Positions 18,443 to 27,935 are shown, numbered from the stretch's first letter. The stretch is 64,000 nt of DNA from an uncultured Emticicia sp. (GCF_937903345.1 NZ_CALCZQ010000051.1:1-64000), one strand, 5' to 3'. The notes: generated from the letters alone by a model not told the origin. Numbers and translations are program-made.

Positions 18443-20089
18443 TTACTTCTTTACTTCAAAAAAATCGCCTTTGTTCCAGGTTGGTCTTGCTTGGGTTTGT
18501 GCTACCAAATAACTTACCAAAAAGTTTACACGAGCATACGTTTTACCTGCTGTCCACACAAAACCATTCGTGATTTCGTCCGATGGCTTATGATAATGGG
18601 CCTCACGCCATTTTTTTACTTTTTCAGCTAAATTTAAGCTTGGATTACTAAATCTATAACCATATTTAATATGCAAGGCAGGAATACCCGCTTTTACGAA
18701 ATTATATTGGTCACTACGTACAAAACGGCCTTCGCTTGGGTCTGGGTCAGGTTCAACTTCCAATTTGGCAATACTGGCCGCAGTTTCTACTACTTTTTGT
18801 AAGCTGCTATGCTCAGCACCTAATGGAGCAACCGATTCTAATGGAGCAAGTAATGTAGGCATATCGGTATTTATATCAGCCACAATTTGTTTTCTTTTAA
18901 CAGTAGGGAAAGCATTAAAATAACCAGAGCCTAAAAGTCCCATTTCTTCGGCCGTAACAAGCACAAACAAAATCGAACGCTTGGGTTTTATCGGTAAAGT
19001 TGCATACATTCGGGCAATCTCCAAAGCACAAGCAACTCCCGAGGCGTTATCATGAGCACCGTTGTAAATTGAATCACCATTGATTGGCTTTCCAACACCA
19101 AGGTGGTCTAGATGCCCTGAATGAATTACAAATTCGTTTTTAAGTTTCGCATCTGAGCCTTCTACTTTAGCAATCACATTATAGCTGATTACATCTTGGA
19201 AAGTGCTTTCATAATGTCCGCTAATGGTACTATTGAGAGCTTTACTCACATATTTTCCTTTTTCAAGTTGCTGCCAAGTACTATCAAGCATGTTATTTTC
19301 TGCACGCATGAGGTCTTGCAAAGTAGGAACAGAAATGCCACCCGCAACGATTATTTTACCACCTAAAACCGATGCAGAACTTGTTCGTTTACCAGTGGCT
19401 GTTACAGATGCCGAAACACCATTAGAAACCATATTGTTAGCACCAGCTTTAAACTGTACCATACTGTTGGTATAATTGCACACCAAAACCCCGATTGCAC
19501 CATTGTTGGCTGCAAACTCCTGTAAAGTTGCTGGATAGCCTAAATGTAGTTTTACGTTCGTAGGTAGATTGTCTGGAATTCTACGCAAAACCACTACTAT
19601 TTTACCCTTTACATTCAAATCCTTATAATCGTTAATATTGATTTGTGGAGTATCAAAGCCCGAACCCACAAATACTAATTGAGCATTAAAATCAACGGAT
19701 TTTCTTTCAGGGTGTGGGTAAATCGACAAATCATTGCCAAGCGTTAATTCTTTTTTTTCTCCATTGGGCAGTGTAAGCGTAAATTTGGCTGTTTCTTTCA
19801 CGAGTTTTGTTTTACGCAAAACAACATTTTGCGTGTAGGTGCCATTTTCGCCTGCGGGTTTTAGTCCCATTTCTTTGTATTGTTTTACAACATAATCAAC
19901 CGCCATTTGGTAGCCTTCTTTTCCAGGTAAACGTCCTTTTAGTTTGTCGTCTGATAAATAAGCTACGTGGGTTTTGATTCTGTTGGTGTCAATATTGTCA
20001 AGATGCTTTAAAACTTGTTCAGAAACAATATTCTGTGCAAATGTAGAAAGACTTAAAAAAGACAAAAGGGTTAGGATTGTTTTCTTCAT
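18443..20089 (-). CDS. secreted M28 family zinc aminopeptidase with PA domain
   Basis: This 548-residue protein starts at 20089 with a signal peptide (KKTILTLLSFLSLSTFAQ). A protease-associated (PA) insert spans roughly residues 130-290 (KGKIVVVLRRIP, NNGAIGVLVCN). The M28 zinc ligands and catalytic residues follow: HSGHLDHLG, the bridging aspartate in NGAHDNASG, TAEEMGLLGS with the catalytic Glu, DINTDM and a late histidine in ALHIKYGY. It would remove N-terminal amino acids from peptides in the periplasm or outside. It is divergent from the gene at 20196. Confidence 0.92.
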   Translation of the reverse strand: MKKTILTLLSFLSLSTFAQNIVSEQVLKHLDNIDTNRIKTHVAYLSDDKLKGRLPGKEGYQMAVDYVVKQYKEMGLKPAGENGTYTQNVVLRKTKLVKETAKFTLTLPNGEKKELTLGNDLSIYPHPERKSVDFNAQLVFVGSGFDTPQININDYKDLNVKGKIVVVLRRIPDNLPTNVKLHLGYPATLQEFAANNGAIGVLVCNYTNSMVQFKAGANNMVSNGVSASVTATGKRTSSASVLGGKIIVAGGISVPTLQDLMRAENNMLDSTWQQLEKGKYVSKALNSTISGHYESTFQDVISYNVIAKVEGSDAKLKNEFVIHSGHLDHLGVGKPINGDSIYNGAHDNASGVACALEIARMYATLPIKPKRSILFVLVTAEEMGLLGSGYFNAFPTVKRKQIVADINTDMPTLLAPLESVAPLGAEHSSLQKVVETAASIAKLEVEPDPDPSEGRFVRSDQYNFVKAGIPALHIKYGYRFSNPSLNLAEKVKKWREAHYHKPSDEITNGFVWTAGKTYARVNFLVSYLVAQTQARPTWNKGDFFEVKK

Positions 20090-20195
20090 AAAGTGTAATA
20101 TTAGTTTTTTTATCAAAAGTAAAGTTTCTTGTTTAAAGCTACGCAACCAACATCGCTTTTTTTGCATCTACTAATTAAACAAAATTATAAAAACC

Positions 20196-20699
20196 ATGAA
20201 AAAGCTTCTTTTAACACTCGGTCTGATGATCTGTTCTACGTTTATTTTTGCACAATCTGCCTTAAAAGCCAATACCGATTGGCTCACGACTCATCTAAAT
20301 AAATTTGTTATTGATAACGACGACAAGCAATTAAACATCAACGGTAAGAAATCCAAGCCTAGTTTTTCGTTTGTGGGAAATAACATGTCGATGAATCTCA
20401 GTGCCAAAGACAAAGATTTTTCGATGGGTTTTAATGTTAGCTGGTCTTTAAAAGATGTCCGAAAAGTAAGTTATAAAAAAGAAAAAGATGGCAATTATGA
20501 ATTGGTTTTAGATGTTCCAGCCGACCGTGTAAAAGTAGATGTAGGTTTCGGGAAAGATAATAATATCGGTGGCTCATTTAATGTAAAAGATGATGAAAAA
20601 GATAGTCATACATCGTTTTCGCTTGCAACAAAAGATGAAAATGTAGTGAAAGAAATAACTCAGCACTTTGAAAGTGCGATTAGGGAAGCGAGGAAGTAA
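20196..20699 (+). CDS. hypothetical secreted protein (167 aa)
   Basis: I do not recognise a family. A signal peptide (KKLLLTLGLMICSTFIFAQ) is followed by about 148 residues rich in Lys, Asp and Ser with alternating polar and hydrophobic positions, suggesting beta-sheet. There are no cysteines after the signal and no known motif. It is divergent from the M28 peptidase gene (106-nt gap) and ends at a shared bidirectional terminator. Confidence 0.75.
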   Translation: MKKLLLTLGLMICSTFIFAQSALKANTDWLTTHLNKFVIDNDDKQLNINGKKSKPSFSFVGNNMSMNLSAKDKDFSMGFNVSWSLKDVRKVSYKKEKDGNYELVLDVPADRVKVDVGFGKDNNIGGSFNVKDDEKDSHTSFSLATKDENVVKEITQHFESAIREARK

Positions 20700-20719
20700 A
20701 ACACAAAGCCCTAAAACTA

Positions 20720-20755
20720 AACTTCCCGAAAGTTAGTGCTTTCGGGAAGTTGTTT
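20720..20755. terminator. bidirectional hairpin between convergent genes
   Basis: A perfect 13-bp stem (AACTTCCCGAAAG / CTTTCGGGAAGTT) with a TTAGTG loop lies between the hypothetical gene (plus) and ettA (minus, stop at 20760). Confidence 0.75.
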
Positions 20756-20759
20756 ATCT

Positions 20760-22424
20760 CTATTGCAATTTTCTATACTTGATACGCTTCGGTGTTACAT
20801 CAGTTCCCAAACGTTTTTTACGGTTTTCTTCATATTCAGAGAAGTTTCCTTCAAACCAATACACCTGTGAATCACCTTCAAAAGCCAAAATATGCGTGGC
20901 AATTCTATCCAAGAACCAACGGTCGTGGGAAATAACCACCGCACAACCTGCAAAGTTTTCAAGGCCTTCTTCCAAAGCACGGAGTGTATTTACGTCCAAA
21001 TCATTGGTAGGCTCATCTAAAAGCAATAAATTTCCGCCTTCTTTTAGCATCATTGCCAAATGCACACGGTTACGCTCTCCGCCTGATAAAACGCCTACTT
21101 TTTTCTCTTGGTCGCCACCTTGGAAATTGAATCGACTCACATAACCACGGGCATTTACTTGTCGGTTTCCGAGCATTACCCAGTCATTTCCGCCAGAAAT
21201 TAATTCATAAACCGATTTATTTGGGTCAAGTTGATTATGTTCTTGGTCAACGTAAGAAAGCTTCACGGTTTCGCCCACTTCAAATGTTCCAGCTAAAGGT
21301 TTCAGTTGGTCAGTAATTAATTTGAAGAGCGTTGTTTTTCCAGCACCGTTTGGCCCGATAATTCCTACAATACCGTTTTGTGGCAAACTAAAATTCAAAT
21401 CTTCATAAAGTAATCTATCGCCAAAGCCCATTTTTACGCCTGTTGCTTCAATTACTTTATTCCCCAAACGTGGCCCAGGTGGAATGAAAAGTTCGAGTTT
21501 ATCTTCTCTTTCTTTCGAGTCCTCACTCACCATTTTATCATAGGCCTGTAAACGAGCTTTCGATTTTGCCTGACGAGCCTTCGGAGCCATTCGTACCCAT
21601 TCCAACTCTCGTTGCAATGATTTCTGACGTTTAGACTCGGTTTTTTCTTCTTTTTCTAAACGATTTTGTTTTTGTTCGAGCCAAGAAGAATAATTTCCTT
21701 TCCATGGAATACCTTCGCCTCTATCTAACTCCAAAATCCATCCCGCTACATTATCCAAGAAATAACGGTCGTGAGTAACGGCTATTACCGTACCCTTATA
21801 TTGGCGTAAATGCTCTTCCAACCAAAGCACCGATTCAGCATCCAAGTGATTGGTAGGCTCATCGAGTAATAATACATCAGGTTGTTTAAGCAACAAACGG
21901 CAAAGGGCTACACGACGTTTTTCTCCACCCGAAAGGTTTTCTACCAAAGCATCTTCGGGCGGACAACGCAGGGCGTCCATCGCACGCTCCAAGCGAGTGT
22001 CTAATTCCCAAGCATCAAAAGTGTCAAGCTTTTCTTGTACTTCGCCTTGACGAGCTAATAGTTTATCAAAATCAGCATCAGGGTCGCCAAATGCCTCATT
22101 GATTGCATCAAATTCTTTCAGTAAATCAACTATTTCCTGCACGCCTTCTTCAACAATCTGACGAACGGTTTTAGTTGGGTCGAGCGTTGGCTCTTGTTCT
22201 AACATTCCAACTGTATAGCCTGGTGAAAAAACTACATCGCCATTGATGTTTTTATCAATTCCTGCAATGACTCGAAGAAGCGTTGACTTTCCCGAACCAT
22301 TCAGACCTAAAACCCCGATTTTTGCTCCATAAAAAAAAGAAAGATAAATGTTTTTTAAGATTTGACGGCTGGGTGGAATAATCTTACTCACTCGCTCCAT
22401 CGAAAAGATAATTTGTTCGCTCAT
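20760..22424 (-). CDS. ettA: ABC-F protein, energy-dependent translational throttle EttA
   Basis: This 554-residue cytoplasmic protein has two ABC ATPase domains and no membrane part. Walker A motifs are GLNGSGKSTLL and GPNGAGKTTLF; signature motifs are LSGGEKRRVALC and LSGGERNRVHLA; Walker B reads LLLDEPTNHLD and LLLDEPTNDLD. A charged linker (EEKTESKRQKSLQRELEW) joins the domains. Length and the MSEQIIFSMERVSKI start match EttA, which binds the ribosomal E site and gates the first peptide bond according to energy status. Confidence 0.93.
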   Translation of the reverse strand: MSEQIIFSMERVSKIIPPSRQILKNIYLSFFYGAKIGVLGLNGSGKSTLLRVIAGIDKNINGDVVFSPGYTVGMLEQEPTLDPTKTVRQIVEEGVQEIVDLLKEFDAINEAFGDPDADFDKLLARQGEVQEKLDTFDAWELDTRLERAMDALRCPPEDALVENLSGGEKRRVALCRLLLKQPDVLLLDEPTNHLDAESVLWLEEHLRQYKGTVIAVTHDRYFLDNVAGWILELDRGEGIPWKGNYSSWLEQKQNRLEKEEKTESKRQKSLQRELEWVRMAPKARQAKSKARLQAYDKMVSEDSKEREDKLELFIPPGPRLGNKVIEATGVKMGFGDRLLYEDLNFSLPQNGIVGIIGPNGAGKTTLFKLITDQLKPLAGTFEVGETVKLSYVDQEHNQLDPNKSVYELISGGNDWVMLGNRQVNARGYVSRFNFQGGDQEKKVGVLSGGERNRVHLAMMLKEGGNLLLLDEPTNDLDVNTLRALEEGLENFAGCAVVISHDRWFLDRIATHILAFEGDSQVYWFEGNFSEYEENRKKRLGTDVTPKRIKYRKLQ

Positions 22425-22636
22425 CGTTGATTGTGCTTAAAATAGGTCTAAAACAAAAAAATATTGGTAAATTTTTGATAATTTATGTTGAAAAGATGCC
22501 GAGTTGTGTATTTTTTACTACATTTATTAAATTTTTACGCAAATATCGGTAAAGCAGTTTGTATTATACAAAAAAACTGCGAATTTTACCCAAACAAACC
22601 ACCATCCCTGACTCACAAGCCATGTGATTTATTATT

Positions 22637-23908
22637 ATGAACGGCGTAACATTAGAAAACGAATATGCTTACATAAAAGATGGTAAGGTATTCTTGAAAG
22701 GGTATTTAGATATGCCCGACCGACAAATCGGAGAAGTTAAACGCACAGAAGAAGAGGCTTTCCAGTATTTCATTAACCGTTACCAAATTGCGGTAAATAA
22801 GGTTACTCAATTGGAATCTGAGATTGACGAGACCCAGAATAAGGGTTCTTTCTTGACCAAACTTACGCAACTTCGCAAACGCTTATTAAATTTTGACGGC
22901 ATTGGTGATTTTATTCCATTGCTTAAAATACTTGATAAACAAGAAGAATTTCTACGTAGTTTGATTGTGGATAATCAGGCCAATAACTTGTCTATCAAAG
23001 AGGCTCTAATTGAAGAAGCCAAAGAAGCAAAAGAAGAAGTCGATTGGAACATTGTTGCAGAGCAACTCCAAGATATAAAAACCCGCTGGATTAGAACTGG
23101 TCCAGTCGACAAGCCCTATCAAGAATCAACGGAACAAACATTTAAAGAGGTTTTAGACGATTTTTATCAAAGAAGAAAGGCTTTTTATGAAGAGCAAAAT
23201 CGTATCATCGGTGAGCGTATGGAAAAATACATGGAGCTTGTGCGTGGTGCAGAAATGTTGTTCAGAATGGGAAACTGGGAGCTTTCTTTCGTAGAACTAA
23301 AACGCCTACAGACTGAATGGCGTAACGTGGGCGACGTTCCACCGAAAAGACTGAAATTTGAGTTTCGTAGGTTCAAAAAACTTACCACGTTATATTACGA
23401 AAAATATTGTGCTGCGAAAGGTATTCAAATCAAAATACGTGTTGACCCTCGTGTAGAGGCTCAACAAAAATTGATGGAAGAAGCTGAAAGCTTGGCAGAA
23501 TCGAAAGATATTTTTGTGGCAACTGAGCGTGCCAAAGTAATGCTAAATGATTGGAAAGGCATCAAAGTTCCGTCGCACTTAGCGGTACGCAACGTTGCAG
23601 AGCGTTTCAGAGCAGCTTGTGATAAGATTTTTGAATTAAGCTACTTGATGAAAGTAGTTACTCGGAAATTGCCTAATTACAACTACTTGAGCGAAAAACA
23701 ACAAATTTTGACAAAATTCCGTGAAATGGAAAATATCGTTATCCGTGCGAGAGGCGAGCTGAAGATTTTGATTGAAAGTAACGAAGGTGTTTCGCAAGGG
23801 CCAGATTTAGATAAAATCACGCAATCAAATATTCAAACGCAGAAACGTAAGTTATTAATGAAAGAAGTGATTTTGGAAGAATTACGCCGTGTAGCACAAT
23901 TGCAATAA
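22637..23908 (+). CDS. DUF349 domain-containing protein
   Basis: This 423-residue soluble protein is mostly charged alpha-helix and contains DUF349-like helical repeats, seen as recurring W-x-x-x-G/V-P patterns (IKTRWIRTGPVDK, LQTEWRNVGDVPPKR, LNDWKGIKVPSH). Proteins of this kind are common in Bacteroidota; a role in cell envelope or nucleic-acid maintenance has been suggested but is not fixed. The 210-nt upstream gap shows no clear promoter boxes. tRNA-Gln lies just downstream under its own promoter. Confidence 0.85.
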   Translation: MNGVTLENEYAYIKDGKVFLKGYLDMPDRQIGEVKRTEEEAFQYFINRYQIAVNKVTQLESEIDETQNKGSFLTKLTQLRKRLLNFDGIGDFIPLLKILDKQEEFLRSLIVDNQANNLSIKEALIEEAKEAKEEVDWNIVAEQLQDIKTRWIRTGPVDKPYQESTEQTFKEVLDDFYQRRKAFYEEQNRIIGERMEKYMELVRGAEMLFRMGNWELSFVELKRLQTEWRNVGDVPPKRLKFEFRRFKKLTTLYYEKYCAAKGIQIKIRVDPRVEAQQKLMEEAESLAESKDIFVATERAKVMLNDWKGIKVPSHLAVRNVAERFRAACDKIFELSYLMKVVTRKLPNYNYLSEKQQILTKFREMENIVIRARGELKILIESNEGVSQGPDLDKITQSNIQTQKRKLLMKEVILEELRRVAQLQ

Positions 23909-23936
23909 AAAAATAAAAATATTTTTTGTTATAGAC

Positions 23937-23967
23937 TTGCGTCATTCAATCATAAATATTAATTTTG
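23937..23967 (+). promoter_or_regulatory. promoter of tRNA-Gln
   Basis: TTG at 23937-23939 and TAATTTTG at 23960-23967 are 20 nt apart, matching the phylum's -33/-7 boxes. The tRNA begins 17 nt after the -7 box. Confidence 0.7.
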
Positions 23968-23983
23968 CATCACATTTCAGGAT

Positions 23984-24054
23984 TGACCTATGGTGTAATG
24001 GTAACACAACTGTTTTTGGTACAGTCTTTCTAGGTTCGAATCCTGGTAGGTCAA
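23984..24054 (+). tRNA. tRNA-Gln (anticodon TTG)
   Basis: The full cloverleaf can be drawn. The acceptor stem is TGACCTA / TAGGTCA, the D arm contains GTGTAATGGTAACAC, and the anticodon stem ACTGT / ACAGT has loop TTTTGGT, giving anticodon TTG. The T arm is CTAGG-TTCGAAT-CCTGG. The discriminator is A and CCA is not encoded, as is usual in this phylum. It is a single tRNA gene with its own promoter and terminator. Confidence 0.96.
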
Positions 24055-24062
24055 CAACCTTT

Positions 24063-24101
24063 AAAGGTAAAATTTGATTTTTTTCAGGTTTTACCTTTTT
24101 T
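24063..24101 (+). terminator. terminator of tRNA-Gln
   Basis: AAAGGTAAAA pairs with TTTTACCTTT over a 16-nt loop and is followed by T residues, 8 nt after the tRNA 3' end. Confidence 0.75.
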
Positions 24102-24206
24102 AATTTATACCATTTTCAGTAAAATATCTCTTCGAAATTATTTACCAATAGGCTTTGTTAAATTTTAGAACAAATCAGTCTTTTAGCCTTAGATTACCTC
24201 TAATAT

Positions 24207-25973
24207 ATGAAATTACTCTTACATTACTTAGGCCGCTACCATTGGCAGGTGGTGCTTGCTTTGGCTTTAGCTGCTATTAATCAAACTTTTTCATTGCTCG
24301 ACCCACTCATTTTTGGAAAAATCGTAGATGAGTATGCTGGCAAAGCTAAAACTTTTTCTCAAGCTGATTATACCCAAGGTGTTATGCTAATGCTTTTGGC
24401 AGTTGTGGGTGTGGCGATGGTGAGTAGAATTGCCAAGACTCTCCAAGATTATGTAATGAATATGGTGATTCAAAAATTTGGAGCATCAATCTTCACTGAT
24501 GGCTTAAAACATACGCTCAAACTTCCGTATCAACAATTTGAAGACCAACGCAGTGGCGAAACGCTTTCGATTTTACAAAAAGTACGAACCGACACTGAGA
24601 AATTTATTACCCTTTTTGTGAATGTTGGCTTTACTTCTTTGATTGGTATCATTGTGCTAAATGTGTATATTTTTCATTTTGGTATTAGCCCTTGGTTGTT
24701 TTTTGTGTATTTGGGCGGAGCAGCTGCTTTGGCGGCCCTGACGCGGGTTTTAAGTCGAAAAATCAAGAAAATTCAGCAAACGATTACAAAAGAAACAACT
24801 GCCTTGGCAGGAACTACTACTGAATCACTAAGAAACATCGAATTAATAAAAAGTCTTGGACTAACCGACCAAGAAATAAAGCGTTTGAATCTCAATACTT
24901 TTAAGATTCTACAACTCGAATTGAAGAAAGTGCGTAGCATTCGTAGTATTGGTTTTATTCAAGGTACTTTCGTAAACTTTCTTCGTCAGGCGATTTTATT
25001 CCTTTTACTTTTACTGATTTTTAAAGATCAAATGACTGTTGGCCAGCTACTTACGCTGCAATTTTGTTCGTTTTTTGTTTTTGGACCAATGCAAGAAATG
25101 GGCAATGTGATTATCGCCTATCGCGAAGCTGAAGCATCTTTAAATAATTTTCAAAAATTGCTTAATAACCCTATTGAGCTTACACCTGATTACCCAACAA
25201 AATTAGGGGGAGTAGAAAACTTGAAATTTAAAGAGGTAAGTTTTAGTCACCTAACTGCTCAGGGAAAAGCATTAGATAATGTTAGTTTTGAAGTAAAAAA
25301 AGGCCAAACAGTAGCATTTGTCGGGCCATCAGGTTCGGGAAAAACTACTTTGGTGAAATTATTAGTTGGACTTTATAATCCATCGGAAGGTATTGTGCTT
25401 TATAATGATTTACCTTCTAATGAAATCAATATTGAAGAACTACGGTCGCAAATTGGATTCGTAACGCAAGACACGCAATTGTTTTCGGGGTCTATCAAAG
25501 AAAACCTTCTTTTTGCCCAACCTCGTGCAACTGATACCGAAATTATGGACGCTCTGCAGAAAGCTTCGTGTCAGAATCTTTTGTTAAGAGCCGAAAATGG
25601 CGTTGATACCGTAATCGGTGAAGGTGGAATCAAGATTTCAGGTGGTGAAAAACAACGCTTATCAATTGCGAGAGCCTTATTGAGAAATCCTAAAATCTTT
25701 GTTTTTGACGAAGCAACTTCGGCTTTAGATTCATTGACTGAAGAGGAAATTACAAATACGGTAAAAGACGTAACTGCTCAAGGCGACTACATAACAGTGA
25801 TGATTGCACACCGTCTAAGTACTGTGATGCATGCTGATAAAATCTTTGTTTTGGAACAAGGAAAAATCATTGAAGTTGGCAAACACGAAGAACTTTTGGT
25901 TGAAAAAGGGCTTTATTATGCCATGTGGCGTCAGCAAATTGGCGAACGTAAGAATAAATTGGTGATTGCGTAA
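24207..25973 (+). CDS. ABC exporter, fused permease and ATPase (MsbA-like half transporter)
   Basis: This 588-residue protein has six transmembrane helices in the first 310 residues (type IV exporter fold) and a C-terminal ATPase. The ATPase shows Walker A GPSGSGKTTLVK, Q-loop IGFVTQDTQLFSG, signature ISGGEKQRLSIARALL, Walker B IFVFDEATSALD and the H-loop AHRLSTV. It would act as a homodimer or with a partner to export lipids, drugs or peptides; no partner gene is adjacent. A strong terminator at 25991-26040 follows. Confidence 0.92.
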   Translation: MKLLLHYLGRYHWQVVLALALAAINQTFSLLDPLIFGKIVDEYAGKAKTFSQADYTQGVMLMLLAVVGVAMVSRIAKTLQDYVMNMVIQKFGASIFTDGLKHTLKLPYQQFEDQRSGETLSILQKVRTDTEKFITLFVNVGFTSLIGIIVLNVYIFHFGISPWLFFVYLGGAAALAALTRVLSRKIKKIQQTITKETTALAGTTTESLRNIELIKSLGLTDQEIKRLNLNTFKILQLELKKVRSIRSIGFIQGTFVNFLRQAILFLLLLLIFKDQMTVGQLLTLQFCSFFVFGPMQEMGNVIIAYREAEASLNNFQKLLNNPIELTPDYPTKLGGVENLKFKEVSFSHLTAQGKALDNVSFEVKKGQTVAFVGPSGSGKTTLVKLLVGLYNPSEGIVLYNDLPSNEINIEELRSQIGFVTQDTQLFSGSIKENLLFAQPRATDTEIMDALQKASCQNLLLRAENGVDTVIGEGGIKISGGEKQRLSIARALLRNPKIFVFDEATSALDSLTEEEITNTVKDVTAQGDYITVMIAHRLSTVMHADKIFVLEQGKIIEVGKHEELLVEKGLYYAMWRQQIGERKNKLVIA

Positions 25974-25990
25974 AAATAATTATGCTATTA

Positions 25991-26041
25991 AAAAACTAGC
26001 CACACCTTGTCATCGCTGACAAAAGATGTGGCTAGTTTTTG
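25991..26041. terminator. bidirectional terminator between ABC exporter and DUF6934 unit
   Basis: A 14-bp stem (AAAAACTAGCCACA / TGTGGCTAGTTTTT) carries an inner second stem (TTGTC / GACAA) and A/T runs on both sides. It ends the exporter gene on plus and the two-gene unit at 26071-26678 on minus. Confidence 0.88.
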
Positions 26042-26070
26042 AAACGATTTTTCAAATAAATTAAAAACTC

Positions 26071-26232
26071 TTACTTTGGGGATTTAGGAAGCGTTGATAA
26101 ATCAGCACGAGAAAGAATATCATTTAAGATAGCTGATTTTTTTGCTAAAATAGCATCAAGTTGCTTTGTACTGCTCACTTTTTGGTTTTGACTTCTTTTT
26201 ATAGTGCTTTTATCTAAAACTGCTGTTTTCAT
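26071..26232 (-). CDS. small hypothetical protein (53 aa), partner of the DUF6934 gene
   Basis: This is a short open frame starting with ATG 11 nt after the stop of the DUF6934 gene and ending 31 nt before the shared terminator, so the two form a compact unit. The product is basic and helical-looking (MKTAVLDKSTIKRSQNQ..., then KQLDAILAKKSAILNDILSR) and ends in LPKSPK. There is no membrane segment. Its tight packing and clean ends support it as a real gene. A regulator or toxin-antitoxin role with the neighbour is only a guess. Confidence 0.6.
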   Translation of the reverse strand: MKTAVLDKSTIKRSQNQKVSSTKQLDAILAKKSAILNDILSRADLSTLPKSPK

Positions 26233-26243
26233 ATTCTCTAAAT

Positions 26244-26678
26244 TTATTTCTTTGAAATCGCAAACGCTTCATAAGTTTTGTTTTTAACAAAAGGTTCAAA
26301 CAAATTATTATTGAATCCTGATATATTAAAATTTTTTGATGCCTTTTCAAGTTCCGAGTTTAGTGCAATCTGATACAGTCTTGTTCGAGAATTTGTACTT
26401 CCTGCAAATAACACCACAACATCTGGGAAAATGGTTAAGAAATAGTTAAGGATTTGAAAAATTGTTGCTAAAACCGTATCTCTATCTCCATTATTACTCA
26501 CAATTTTATCATCAAAAGTACCATCTTCTTTCAAATCAACCAAAGCTAATTGATAATAATTTTCTAAGTCCAATTTCTGAAATATAACTCGTTTCTCGAT
26601 AATTCTCTTCCCTGTGCTTTCGAAACTAAATGATAATGATTCATCTATCTGATTAAAATCGTAAAATGGTTGTTCCAT
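26244..26678 (-). CDS. DUF6934 family protein
   Basis: This 144-residue protein matches what I recall of DUF6934, a Bacteroidota family of unknown function. Features are FSFESTGKRIIEKRVIFQ near the N-terminus, a DLKEDGTFDDKIVSNNGDRDTVLATI core, and a VVVLFAGSTNSRTRLYQIAL segment. The NNGD...VLATI and GSTxxRTRLY motifs are the best conserved. It has no signal peptide or membrane helix, so it is likely cytoplasmic. It is the first gene of a two-gene unit with the 53-residue frame at 26071-26232. The locus is AT-rich, which fits an accessory gene. Confidence 0.75.
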   Translation of the reverse strand: MEQPFYDFNQIDESLSFSFESTGKRIIEKRVIFQKLDLENYYQLALVDLKEDGTFDDKIVSNNGDRDTVLATIFQILNYFLTIFPDVVVLFAGSTNSRTRLYQIALNSELEKASKNFNISGFNNNLFEPFVKNKTYEAFAISKK

Positions 26679-26836
26679 TATCAGTACATTGATTTTGATT
26701 GATTAACAAATATGTTTTTTTGATTTCATTATCAGTACTTTGCTACAAAAATGACTTTACATCAACAAAACAAACGATACACAACTTTTTATCATTATTT
26801 ACAAAAGTTGAGGCACATTTATTTGTTAACTGAGGA

Positions 26837-27403
26837 CTACTCCTGCATAACCTTCGTAATCTCGTTCAGTTTTTGCACTTTACTCTGAAAATCTCCTTTG
26901 AGTTTATTTCTGATAGCCTGCAAATTATTCAATGTTTCTTGTAAATTTTCGGGAATTATTTCTTCTAAAATCTCACGGAAACGCTTCGCAAAGGTCGGTG
27001 ATTTACCATTGGTTGAAATGGCTATTTTCAAATCTTCCTTCACTACAACCGAACTCAAATAAAAATCACACAAATCGGGTGTATCGGCTATGTTTACCAA
27101 TATTCTTTTGGCTTTACAATCATCTCGTACTTGTCGGTTTACTTCTTTGCTATCAGTTCCTGCCGTGACAATATCCTTTCCTTCAAGGTGCGAAATATTG
27201 TATTTTTCGTAAATCAAAGTCAAATTATGGTGAGAAACCAAAGCCTTGATTTCGTCACGAATTTCTGGAGAAACGAGTGTCACTGTCGCTTTTGGGGAAT
27301 TTCTAAAAATGGCTTCGAGTTTTTCCAAACCTACATTTCCACCGCCAACCACAAGCGTGTTCAATTCTTCAAGTTTTAAAAATATCGGAAATAATGCATT
27401 CAT
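26837..27403 (-). CDS. siroheme synthase, precorrin-2 dehydrogenase/ferrochelatase domain
   Basis: This 188-residue protein matches the N-terminal half of CysG (Met8/SirC type). It has the NAD-binding VVGGGNVGLEKLEAI, then TVTLVSPEI, a DLCDFYLSSVVVKEDLKIAISTNGKSPTFAKRFRE block, and a helical dimerisation tail. It would oxidise precorrin-2 to sirohydrochlorin and possibly insert iron, giving siroheme for sulfite or nitrite reductase. It starts 2 nt after the fRMsr stop, so the two are co-transcribed and linked to sulfur metabolism. Confidence 0.9.
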   Translation of the reverse strand: MNALFPIFLKLEELNTLVVGGGNVGLEKLEAIFRNSPKATVTLVSPEIRDEIKALVSHHNLTLIYEKYNISHLEGKDIVTAGTDSKEVNRQVRDDCKAKRILVNIADTPDLCDFYLSSVVVKEDLKIAISTNGKSPTFAKRFREILEEIIPENLQETLNNLQAIRNKLKGDFQSKVQKLNEITKVMQE

Positions 27404-27405
27404 TT

Positions 27406-27897
27406 TTAAGCAATAAAGGTGTTTTCTAAAATTCTTACTAAAGCTTCTAAGCCTTCTTTATCGACTTCCGAAAAATCATCTAATTTATCACTATCAACAT
27501 CCAAAACCATCAAAACATCACCATTTTTATCAAAAATAGGCAATACAATTTCAGATTTTGAAGCAGAACTACAAGCAATATGCCCAGGAAACTCTTCGAC
27601 ATTTGGCACAATGACCGTTTCTTTCGTGCGATAGCAATACCCACAAACACCTTTATCAAAATTAATACGCGTACAAGCAATCGGACCTTGGAACGGCCCC
27701 AAAACTAATTGATTTTCTTTTTTAAGATAAAATCCAACCCAAAAGAATCCAAAGGCTTCTCTTAGAGCAGCTGCAAAGTTAGCCAAGTTGGCAGTTTGGT
27801 CAGTTTCACCACTTAAAAGGCCTTCAATTTGAGGAATAATACTTTCATAGACCTCTTTGCGAGAGGCATTTTCTGGAATATATATTGTTTCAGCCAT
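27406..27897 (-). CDS. msrC: free methionine-(R)-sulfoxide reductase, GAF domain
   Basis: This 163-residue single GAF-domain protein has the three cysteines of fRMsr: IACTRINF, GVCGYCYR and HIACSSASKSEIVLPIF, with the catalytic Cys in the last. The AFGFFWVGFYL segment is also diagnostic. It reduces free methionine-(R)-sulfoxide in the cytoplasm to protect the methionine pool. It overlaps no neighbour but ends 2 nt before the siroheme synthase gene, forming a small sulfur-related operon with it. Confidence 0.92.
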   Translation of the reverse strand: MAETIYIPENASRKEVYESIIPQIEGLLSGETDQTANLANFAAALREAFGFFWVGFYLKKENQLVLGPFQGPIACTRINFDKGVCGYCYRTKETVIVPNVEEFPGHIACSSASKSEIVLPIFDKNGDVLMVLDVDSDKLDDFSEVDKEGLEALVRILENTFIA

Positions 27898-27935
27898 AAG
27901 TGTGGGGTGATGTTCCTACATCGTCCAAAGTAAGA

